Source: Planotetraspora thailandica (GTDB lineage Bacteria; Actinomycetota; Actinomycetes; Streptosporangiales; Streptosporangiaceae). From it: DNA of 64,000 nt. Location of the stretch: NCBI RefSeq assembly GCF_016863335.1, contig NZ_BOOR01000033.1, forward strand, positions 1 through 64,000, written 5' to 3'. A program made the position numbers and the translations under genes. Within the stretch, counting starts at the first letter, position 1. Each line of letters begins with the position of its first letter. The notes under the pieces are model-generated. The model was given only the letters and a program-made list of their open reading frames with translations, was not told the origin of the DNA and searched no databases. This document shows, piece after piece, positions 26,723 to 33,518 of the stretch.

Positions 26723-28038
26723 TCCTCGATCACGCCCTCGTCCGGGCGGTCCAGGTAACCCCAGGCCGCCACGCGGCGGTCGAACTCCTCCGTGCTGCAG
26801 CGGGCGATGAGGACTTCGCCGCCTTCGTCCCAGGCGGCCCATGCGATGTGCAGGTCGCCGCGGATGTTTCCCGAGCCGGTCCACCAGTGGCTGTTGGAGA
26901 TCGGGGAGCCGCCGTCGAAGCCGTAGGAATCCTCGGTGAAGTAGTTGCCGGGCATGGGCAATGGAGGGAACTCCTGGTGGGGATCCATCGGGACGAGGAT
27001 CCAGCGACCGTCCACCTCTGCGGCCAGGTGCAGGATGTCGTTGATGTGGATCCGGACCGTGGTCAGCCCGTCGTACCAGCGGTAGGTGCGCTCGTCCTCG
27101 CGCGGCTCGGCACGCTTATGTCCGGCCTTGTAGTCATCCCAGTCCTCCTCGTCCCACTCCTCGTCATCCCAGTCATCGTCGTAGTCGTACAACTCCTCCA
27201 CGCTGTAGAAGTCATCGACAACCGGTGTGATGAGGTCGGCGACGCGCTCGGCATCTCCGGCGGGGCACTTGATCTCCACCGCCGCCTCGGACGGAAAGGT
27301 CAGGAGATCCGGCACGTGGTCGAGGGCGACGGCCAGGGGGTCGGTGGGGACCGGGCCGAGATCGATGACCTCCACGGGGTCCTTCCCGCGCCGGCTGAGT
27401 AGTTCCAGGCGGCCGTCCCGGACATGCAGGACCCGCGAAATCCTCCTACCGAACATGCGCCAGGCGCGAACGCTGAGGAGAACCTGTTCGGTCTCACCGA
27501 GGGGGCGGCTGGGATACAGGCAGTCCGCGGCGAGCCGTTCCCGCTTCGGCGGAGCAGGAGGCCGGGGAGCGGGAGCCAGTACGGTAGGGGACGGGAGAGG
27601 CGGCGCGGCCGCCGGTGGCTTCTCGGATTCCCGTACAGCCGGCGTCACCGGTTCCCCTTCCCGTCCGGCGAATGCCGTGGGTTCCTGCCCGGCAGGCTGT
27701 TCAGCGGAGGTGTCCGACCGCCAGCCCGTCAGTGAGCAGGAGCCGTCGACGCAGGAGAACACGGCCAGGCAGTCGTAACTCCAGGCGTAGATCACGTCCT
27801 GGCCGGACCGGCGGCCCAGTTCGCAGGCCTCCTCGTGGGTCAGGCCGGTGACCGCGAATGCCGGGGTCATGTCGCCCGGCTTGCCGTACTCTGCCGGCCA
27901 AGAGCCGTCCGTGCCGATACCACCGACGATGTGGATGGGAGCTTCGCCGGGTGTGGGCCGTGCCCCCGAGGCGGTGCCGATGTCGGCCGATGTCACCGTG
28001 ATCCAGTGGTCGTCGATGCGGATACGAATGGTCGTCAT
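26719..28038 (-). CDS. Unknown protein with DUF3293-like N-terminus
   Basis: A 439-residue protein. Residues ~55-110 read FAVTGLTHEEACELGRRSGQ then a Trp and LAVFSC, close to the C-terminal part of DUF3293 (the GxxxEEAxxLGxxFGQ pattern). A Pro/Ala linker follows, then the domain shared with the next gene. An extreme acidic run (DYDDDWDDEEWDEEDWDD, ~280-297) separates two halves of it. AAGGAAA stands before the ATG. The 267 bases upstream hold no gene and presumably the promoter. Function unknown. Confidence 0.65.
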   Translation of the reverse strand: MTTIRIRIDDHWITVTSADIGTASGARPTPGEAPIHIVGGIGTDGSWPAEYGKPGDMTPAFAVTGLTHEEACELGRRSGQDVIYAWSYDCLAVFSCVDGSCSLTGWRSDTSAEQPAGQEPTAFAGREGEPVTPAVRESEKPPAAAPPLPSPTVLAPAPRPPAPPKRERLAADCLYPSRPLGETEQVLLSVRAWRMFGRRISRVLHVRDGRLELLSRRGKDPVEVIDLGPVPTDPLAVALDHVPDLLTFPSEAAVEIKCPAGDAERVADLITPVVDDFYSVEELYDYDDDWDDEEWDEEDWDDYKAGHKRAEPREDERTYRWYDGLTTVRIHINDILHLAAEVDGRWILVPMDPHQEFPPLPMPGNYFTEDSYGFDGGSPISNSHWWTGSGNIRGDLHIAWAAWDEGGEVLIARCSTEEFDRRVAAWGYLDRPDEGVIEE

Positions 28039-28305
28039 CGTTTTCCTTGTGAGAGGGGTCCGGGATCACGGACGAACGACGGTGCTGCTGCTCGGTGTAC
28101 GAGCAGCAGGTGCCGCTGCGGAGGGTCGTGGCGTCCGTTGTGGCAGTACGTGCGGGTTCCGTAGCCGTATCCCCATGTCCTGCGCCTTGCTTTGAGATCG
28201 TGACGAGCGTATCGGTGCGAATCAGGCAACACAAGCAAATTTAATGTGAACGTCGTACACGTACGACTTGCTGCTAGGCGCAACGGCTCGACTGCGGTAC
28301 GGCCT

Positions 28306-28941
28306 TCACGCCGTTGGTGATACCGGCGGAGGGATATCAGGGCGGCGGCCGAGGCCGTACCGGCTGGGCACGGTTTGCCGGACGCGCAGGGCACCTGCGG
28401 GTGCGCCCATCGGTCCATCGGCTCGGCCGCCGTGGCAGGTGTCGCAGCCGAGGGCGGCGTACAGGCAGGTGCGCTGGTCGTTCCAGTCATTGGCGTAACG
28501 CATCGCTCGGCCGGTCCACGGTCCGCCACCGTTTCGGCAGACGTCGCGGACTTCGCCCGTCATCACGCATGGACGCTGCGGCAGGTGGGTCACGGCGACC
28601 GTATCGCCAGCGGTGAGAGGTGTGCCCGTGGTGGTGCTCAGCGGCGTCAGCAGCCCGGGGGTTCAGCGCAGTACGGCCGACTGGTGGAACTGGCGGGCGA
28701 GACGGAGCACGCAGTTCTCCTCGGCTCCGACGATGATGACCACCTGCTCGGTCCAGGCGAGGTCGGGGTGGTGGCACGCGGCGTCGGTCAGGGCGTGCCA
28801 GCCGTGCTCGCGCAGGCGGGCCAGCAAATCCTGGTGCGCGGCCAGGTTGCGATCCAGGCGCCCAGGCCGCTGATCAGGCTGTCCTACTAGGGCGTCGAGA
28901 TCCCGTCGGTAAAGCCAGCCGCGCGAGCGGCGGCCTTGCAT
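28306..28941 (-). pseudogene. DUF3293-like gene interrupted by an in-frame TGA
   Basis: One minus-strand frame runs from 28941 to 28306 with a single TGA at 28663-28665. Before the stop: NLAAHQDLLARLREHGW, EQVVIIVGAEENCVLRLARQ and FHQSAVLR, a DUF3293-like pattern. After it: TPGLLTPLSTTTGTPL, HLPQRPCVMTGEVRDVC and GPWTGRAMRYANDWNDQRTC, which still reads as protein. The stop falls where related proteins usually have Trp (TGG), so a one-base change would explain it. The N-terminal third seems missing and overlaps the neighbouring gene's end. Confidence 0.5.
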
Positions 28942-29336
28942 GCCTCATCCAGGCACACGAGGTCCCACATCGGCAAGGAGTAATCGTCCGGCTTCCGCAC
29001 CGCGTGGAATCCAACCCCGCCGTACGTAGTCAACGTGGCGTAGAGCCGCCCCCAGCCTTTCGCCTCATCGCTCTGGGCCTGGTCGGTGTCCCAGATGGTG
29101 TAGGCCACAGCGTTACACCAGGAGTAGGACACCTTGGGTTCGCCGTTGTACATACCGGCCATCACCGGGTTGGTTTGATCGCACTCATAACCGGCGTCTC
29201 GAAGCTTTTGGATGACGTCCACGGCGGACTGCGGTCGGCCGTACTGGTTGACGCCCGCAACGATCAGGATGCCCGTAATGATAATGGTGGCGACGAGGAC
29301 GATAACGAAAAACGGCTTGTTCTTGATGTCGTTCAC
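28887..29336 (-). CDS. Membrane-anchored unknown protein
   Basis: A 149-residue protein with a single N-terminal transmembrane helix (PFFVIVLVATIIITGILIVA, ~8-27) and an extracellular domain with four Cys residues (YECDQ, YSWCNA, LVCLDEACK), probably two disulphides. The GTG start overlaps the preceding gene's stop (29333-29335), so the pair is coupled. The family is not recognised. The next gene has the same topology, which suggests two partners of one surface complex. Confidence 0.6.
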   Translation of the reverse strand: MNDIKNKPFFVIVLVATIIITGILIVAGVNQYGRPQSAVDVIQKLRDAGYECDQTNPVMAGMYNGEPKVSYSWCNAVAYTIWDTDQAQSDEAKGWGRLYATLTTYGGVGFHAVRKPDDYSLPMWDLVCLDEACKAAARAAGFTDGISTP

Positions 29337-29629
29337 TTGTGCACGACCCTGCCGTCATCGGTCACGGTATGCGCGTTCAAGCAGCCCTGAACGGTGCCGT
29401 TCCACGCTCCAGACGTGCACCACTTCAGCAGGTAGTCGTTCTTCTCGGCGATGGTGAGCCCAGGCTGTTCGGTCACGGCCCAGACCGGGGTCGTCGTGCT
29501 GTAGTACATGGCGTTCGCCTTCTGAAGCTCCTCGTAGTTGTGGAGGGCGATGACGGTAGCCACGACGGCCCAGAGCGAGGCGAGCGCCAGGCCAACGGCC
29601 AGGGGGGAAGTTTTGGTCTTGCTGTTCAC
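29333..29629 (-). CDS. Small membrane-anchored unknown protein
   Basis: A 98-residue protein with one N-terminal membrane helix (LAVGLALASLWAVVATVIAL, ~10-29) and a ~65-residue exported part with two Cys (WCTSGAW, GCLNAH) that could pair. GTG start. It overlaps the downstream gene by four bases. No known family; AT content and codon use look ordinary for the region. Confidence 0.58.
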   Translation of the reverse strand: MNSKTKTSPLAVGLALASLWAVVATVIALHNYEELQKANAMYYSTTTPVWAVTEQPGLTIAEKNDYLLKWCTSGAWNGTVQGCLNAHTVTDDGRVVHK

Positions 29630-29798
29630 GTGTGGTGCCTTACGTGTTGTGCCGATGAGTCAGTTGTGAATCCGGTTGCGGCTAATGACCTGGCACCCGC
29701 TTGGATCGGTCCAACGGGTGAGCGGAGGCTTCCTTGAGTCCTGGGTGCGTCGACCGCAAGCCCGTCATCGAGTAAGAGGTGGGACCGGGTCCCTACGG

Positions 29799-30194
29799 CT
29801 ATTCGCCATACTTCTTGGCGTAGAGCGTGATGAGCGTGTCCGTCGAGATCTTCCGGCCCGCGGCCGGCGTCTGCTTGGTGACGACCCAGTCGCGGTCAAG
29901 CACCTGGAAGCGGTTCTGGCCGGTCGCGTCCTTGTCGTTGAGGACGTAGAACCCGGCGGCCTGCAGTTCGTCCTGGGCGGCCTGCAGGTTCTTGCCGACC
30001 ATGTCGGGGAGCGTCTTCTTCTCTGCTGCTGCGGGCTCGGCCGTCGGTGTCTCTGTTACGGCCTCGGTGACGGTGACCGCCGGAGCTGGCGGGGTCGCCG
30101 TGACTGTCACGACCGGTGCGGCAGTGCCGCTATTACCACCACATCCGGTAAGTGCGGCGGCGAGGACGGCGACGAGCAGATAATGGGCCCGCAT
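29799..30194 (-). CDS. PASTA-domain lipoprotein
   Basis: A 131-residue lipoprotein. The signal peptide ends at the lipobox LTGCGG (~15-20), followed by a Thr/Val/Ala/Pro-rich linker and one PASTA domain (~60-130): LPDMVGKNLQAAQDELQAAG, then VLDRDWVVTKQTPAAGRKI. PASTA domains bind muropeptides and wall fragments, usually in kinases or penicillin-binding proteins; stand-alone lipoproteins of this form are common in actinobacteria. The start has AGGAGCG upstream. A short GGGACC-G-GGTCCC dyad lies just after the stop. Confidence 0.8.
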   Translation of the reverse strand: MRAHYLLVAVLAAALTGCGGNSGTAAPVVTVTATPPAPAVTVTEAVTETPTAEPAAAEKKTLPDMVGKNLQAAQDELQAAGFYVLNDKDATGQNRFQVLDRDWVVTKQTPAAGRKISTDTLITLYAKKYGE

Positions 30195-30355
30195 GGGGGA
30201 TCGCTCCTAGGTTGAGGATGGGCTGATGATGAGAGGGCTGACGAATACTACGGGCGCTCAGGGAATGACGTTCGGTTCGGCAACATCGCCCGTCAGTCGA
30301 CGATTCGTCGCTGTCCACGGTGGCCTGAGTGAGCAGAAGCCCTGATCAGCCGCCA

Positions 30356-30949
30356 TCACGGCACGATCTTGTTGAGGGCCGCCTGGTAGGCCTTGGCGTC
30401 CGATGGCGCTATCTCCTTCGACACGCGGACGACGACGTTGCCCTTGGCGTAGTCATACTCGGCAAACATGGGGCTGGACTTGGCAATCGACTGGATGTAG
30501 TCCGCGCGGGCCTTCGCTCCGGCGGCGTCAGGGAACACCTCGACCCCGCCGCCGAGGTCGACCGACCCCTTGTCGGCTCCGAGCACGTCAGAGGGCTTGA
30601 TGCGCTTGTCGGTGAACGCGGCCTTGGCGATGTAACCGCCCGGACGCCCGAGCAGCTTGTTCGGGTCGTTGCGCTCGTTGTAGGTGACCGTGAGCTTGAT
30701 CGGCAGCCCCTCGCCCGCGAGTGCCTTGATGACGGCAGCGGCATTCGTCGGCGCGGCCGTGGTGGTAACAGCGGCATTCGTCGGCGCGGCCGTGGTGGTA
30801 ACAGCGGCATCCGTCGGCGCGGCCGTGGTGGTGGCAGCGGCGGGGACAGCGGCGGAGGCCGCAGTGCTGGCGGAGTTGGACTGCCCGCTGCTGCAGGCGG
30901 TGACTGCAGCAGCGGCGAGGGCGGCCGTCAGCAGAGGACGGGTACGCAT
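30356..30949 (-). CDS. Lipoprotein with Thr/Ala repeat linker
   Basis: A 197-residue exported lipoprotein: signal peptide with lipobox VTACSS (~16-21), a low-complexity linker containing three copies of an 11-residue TTTAAPTNAAV-type unit, and a ~120-residue C-terminal domain with LPIKLTVTYNERNDPNKLLG, a YIAKAAF strand and VEVFPDAAGAKARADYI. That domain recalls small secreted actinobacterial proteins of unknown role. CAGGAG precedes the ATG. Repeat number may vary between strains because the DNA repeat is nearly perfect. Confidence 0.7.
   Translation of the reverse strand: MRTRPLLTAALAAAAVTACSSGQSNSASTAASAAVPAAATTTAAPTDAAVTTTAAPTNAAVTTTAAPTNAAAVIKALAGEGLPIKLTVTYNERNDPNKLLGRPGGYIAKAAFTDKRIKPSDVLGADKGSVDLGGGVEVFPDAAGAKARADYIQSIAKSSPMFAEYDYAKGNVVVRVSKEIAPSDAKAYQAALNKIVP
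30738..30836. repeat. Three tandem 33-bp units in a lipoprotein linker
   Basis: Units at 30738-30770 and 30771-30803 are identical; the third (30804-30836) differs at two or three positions. Each unit begins GCGGCATTCGTCGGCGCGGC. Being a multiple of three, copy changes keep the reading frame of the lipoprotein gene. Confidence 0.9.
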
Positions 30950-31169
30950 CGGGGCGACTCCTGAGGTGGGGGATATGTAGTGGGACTGATCTTAAGAGGG
31001 AATAGCTGACGATGGACCGTTCCGTGAGGATCATCCTGAAGGCCCCGTATGTGGACTGCCTGCGCGAACACTTCCCCGGGCTGAGGAGGCTCGGCGAGGC
31101 CGGTCTCCTCCTCGGTCTGTCATGCCGCCAACGGACGGGCCGCGCCGGGCCATTCCTCACGAACCCGCC

Positions 31170-31529
31170 TCAACGCATGCCTGCGTGGGAACTGACCCGA
31201 GCAAGAGCAAGTACTTGCTGTGCGGCCCAAACGGCTGCGGGCCCTTTCACGGAAAACGCTCTGCTCAGAGTAGGCATGACCCAGCCGTAAACGTGGAACG
31301 TCACCCCAACTTTGGCGTCCGCGTTCTGCACCCACAACGAAACCGTGGTCGCATCGTCGCCGACGGATACCGTATTGGAGTCGGGAAGCGGGAGACGGGC
31401 CTCCTGCTTGATATCGAGATCCACGTTGTAGGTGACGTTCGTGGCGTTCTTCGCGCCGCCTGTACCGGTCGCCTCGAACGTCACCTTGCGGGCGCCGGAC
31501 GCGGGATCGCAGGTGGTGAGTTGGCCCAC
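31170..31529 (-). pseudogene. MmpS-like domain separated from its membrane part by a TGA
   Basis: A 119-residue frame with KVTFEATGTGGAKNATNVTY and a following beta-rich stretch, the pattern of MmpS-type or related exported domains. It is in the same frame as the DUF4190-like gene just upstream; only TGA at 31536-31538 and seven bases part them. GTG at 31529 could restart translation, but the product would then lack any export signal. The last ~40 residues (AVWAAQQVLALARV onward) look unlike the family and may reflect another indel. Read as a broken fusion. Confidence 0.45.
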
Positions 31530-31535
31530 GTCCGA

Positions 31536-31862
31536 TCACAAAACTGCGGCGCTAGAGCTGCTCCCGCCGACCCCGGCCACAACACCGGCGAACATGAGGA
31601 TCCAGTAGAGGATCCAGATGCCAGTGAGGAGCCATCCGAGGATCACGCCGGCGATTGCCATGCCGTGGCCGTCGGTGCGGTCACGCCGGATCTGCCCGAG
31701 CGCGACGTGGCCGAATACCACCGCAAGGATTGAGGTGAATCCGCAGGTGATGAATCCGGTCAAGCCGAGGATGAGACTGGCGATGGCCAGACCGTTGTTC
31801 CGATTCGGCGCAGGTGGAGCGTAGCCGTACTGCGGCTGGCCGTAAGGGGGCTGGGTAGTCAT
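31536..31862 (-). CDS. DUF4190-type membrane protein
   Basis: A 108-residue protein with a Pro/Gly/Tyr/Gln-rich N-terminus (QPPYGQPQYGYAPP) and two hydrophobic segments, the first followed by the DUF4190 signature GHVALGQIRR and GMAIAGVILGW. It ends with a Ser-rich GGSSSSAAVL. GGAG lies before the ATG. Family members usually carry an exported domain after the second helix; here it would be the MmpS-like frame that continues past the TGA, so this gene is probably prematurely ended. Confidence 0.7.
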   Translation of the reverse strand: MTTQPPYGQPQYGYAPPAPNRNNGLAIASLILGLTGFITCGFTSILAVVFGHVALGQIRRDRTDGHGMAIAGVILGWLLTGIWILYWILMFAGVVAGVGGSSSSAAVL

Positions 31863-32000
31863 GTCGTGACTCCGGCGGAGAGCTAATGGGGGATAAGCGG
31901 TCTGTGAGGCGAATGATGCGTTTCAGTGGAGTGCCCGCCGTAGCGGGCGCTGATCAGATCGCTAAGTGCGCCTCTCGCTAGGGTGGCGCGCTACCGTGTG

Positions 32001-32303
32001 CTACTTCACCGTCCACTCAATCGGTGCGGAATCGAACGGGCCGTAGGTCACGTACTCGGGCTTCGAACCCTTTCGGGTCCCGAACGGGATCCAGCCACAG
32101 ACGCACCGGTCGTTCTCCACTACGTGGCCGTTCGGGTATAGCGGGACATCAAACCACTCCGGAGACCAACTGCTCATCTCTTCGACGACGGTGTCATCGG
32201 CGTAGGAGAGGGGCCACGGATACCAGCTGACCTCGACCAGCGCGGGCGCATGCCTTGGAGGAGCGGGCCGATCGACCCATGGGTCATATACCGGTGCGCT
32301 CAA
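32001..32303 (-). CDS. Small unknown protein downstream of a membrane protein
   Basis: About 100 residues in a frame rich in Trp, Pro and Tyr: VDRPAPPRHAPALVEVSW, EWFDVPLYPNGHVV and CVCGWIPFGTRKG. A TTG at 32303 preceded by GGTGGA is the best start; it overlaps the end of the upstream gene (stop at 32284) by about 20 bases. The longer open frame upstream is the shadow of that gene. Composition of the last 95 residues looks coding. No family recognised. Confidence 0.5.
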   Translation of the reverse strand: MSAPVYDPWVDRPAPPRHAPALVEVSWYPWPLSYADDTVVEEMSSWSPEWFDVPLYPNGHVVENDRCVCGWIPFGTRKGSKPEYVTYGPFDSAPIEWTVK

Positions 32304-33144
32304 GCGTCCACCGTCCGTCGCCTTCGATCGTGACCAGGAAGGTGCTATCCGGAAGCGTGGTTTCGGCCTCCGACTTATCGATTTCGTTGGCCAGGAGGCT
32401 CTCGTTCCCGTCGCCGTCGTAGCCGTAGACGACGAAGTTGCCCTCGCCGGCGAACTTCGACGTGATCGTCTGAAACCCTGAACTGTTCGGGTCCAGGTAG
32501 ACCACGTCGTCACCGGCACCGGCCAGACGTGGCTTGGTCCAGCGTCGCGCCGATGTAACTGGCTTGACGGCGATCGTCCAGGTGCCTTCCGCTTCGACCT
32601 TGAGCGCGACGGTTTCCTCCCCGTCGAGGTTCATCAGCCGCGTACCGCGGTGGTTGCCGATGTCGTTTGCGAGAAGGTCCCGCTCCTCGCCATCGGGACC
32701 GACGCCGTAGACGATGAAGTTGCTGGAGCCCCGCGCAGTGGAGGTGACCAGGCGGATGTCGCTGGTCGGTTGTATGCGGACGACCTTGCTGCCGGAGCCT
32801 TTGTACGTCTTCGCCTTGGGTTCCGGCTTTGGGGGTGATGAGGGTTCGGCTGTTTCTGTCGTCTGTTCGGGCGTCGGGGCTGCATCCTCGGTGGCCTGCG
32901 ATCCGCTGCTCATCGTCGGCGCCGCCGTCGGTGTGGAAGGCGTGTCGACGATGGCGGCCACGGTGGCGATGCAACCGGCGAGTAGCACGAAAGGCATGCC
33001 GATCACCAACAGCCAAATTGCCGGCCCGCGCCTCTTCTTGGCGGATGGTCGGAACGTTCCAGGAGCTATGTTCGCGTGAGGTAGTGGTGGCTCGCCTACC
33101 TGGAAGTGCTGGTTTTGGGGGCCTGGCGACTGGGGGGATGTCAT
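32284..33144 (-). CDS. Membrane-anchored protein with two tandem beta-domain repeats
   Basis: A 286-residue protein. A cytosolic Pro-rich N-terminus is followed by RRGP and a transmembrane helix (AIWLLVIGMPFVLLAGCIAT, ~42-61), a Thr/Pro/Glu linker, then two related ~85-residue units. Unit 1 has FIVYGVGPDGEERDLLAND and unit 2 FVVYGYDGDGNESLLANEID, so an internal duplication is plain. Such units suggest a beta-sandwich binding module outside the membrane. GGAG precedes the ATG. Function unknown. Confidence 0.7.
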   Translation of the reverse strand: MTSPQSPGPQNQHFQVGEPPLPHANIAPGTFRPSAKKRRGPAIWLLVIGMPFVLLAGCIATVAAIVDTPSTPTAAPTMSSGSQATEDAAPTPEQTTETAEPSSPPKPEPKAKTYKGSGSKVVRIQPTSDIRLVTSTARGSSNFIVYGVGPDGEERDLLANDIGNHRGTRLMNLDGEETVALKVEAEGTWTIAVKPVTSARRWTKPRLAGAGDDVVYLDPNSSGFQTITSKFAGEGNFVVYGYDGDGNESLLANEIDKSEAETTLPDSTFLVTIEGDGRWTLERTGI

Positions 33145-33419
33145 CGGTACTCCGGAGGGGCTGGCGGGGAACGTTCAAGGTCTGCCATTAGAGCACGTGT
33201 GAATCTAGTGCACAAGCAAGGTGTAGATATCATCCTCTATCGATCAACGAGGCGTTCCATGTGAATCGCCCTCGACGTAGCGCCACGCCCTCGACAGCTG
33301 CGGCTTCACATCCAAATCGCGCGGATCTTTCATGGTCTCGTGAGGGCGATGGTCATATAGTGAGTCGGATACACAGTGAATACGTCTAGACCACGGCATG
33401 GAGCTGTGAGGTAGCGCTC
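33145..33419. promoter_or_regulatory. Divergent upstream stretch of the defence island
   Basis: No gene is seen here. The stretch is less GC-rich than its surroundings, includes a -10-like TATAGT at 33356-33361 oriented towards the methylase unit, and separates minus-strand secreted-protein genes from the plus-strand island. No convincing -35 element. Confidence 0.35.
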
Positions 33420-33518
33420 ATGGCACGACGAACGGAGTCGGACTTGCCTTCCGAGCTGGAATCCTGGGTGCGTATGAGGTGTCCGCATATGGTCGGCGTA
33501 TCCGGGGAGGATGCATGA
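33420..33518 (+). CDS. Possible 32-residue leader ORF coupled to the methylase
   Basis: An ATG at 33420 with GAGGTAG upstream opens a 32-codon frame (MARRTESDLPSELESWVRMR and on) whose TGA overlaps the methylase ATG as ATGA (33515-33518). The methylase has its own GGGGAGG, so the short ORF is either a coupled leader peptide or chance. No similarity recognised. Confidence 0.35.
   Translation: MARRTESDLPSELESWVRMRCPHMVGVSGEDA

Noticed and set aside
31012-31290. A 92-codon plus-strand frame between lipoprotein genes
   Set aside because: No ribosome site, composition unlike the neighbours, and it overlaps the MmpS-like frame on the other strand.
32050-32085. GGTTCGAAGCCC-like T-arm on the minus strand
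   Set aside because: It is within a coding frame and no cloverleaf can be drawn.
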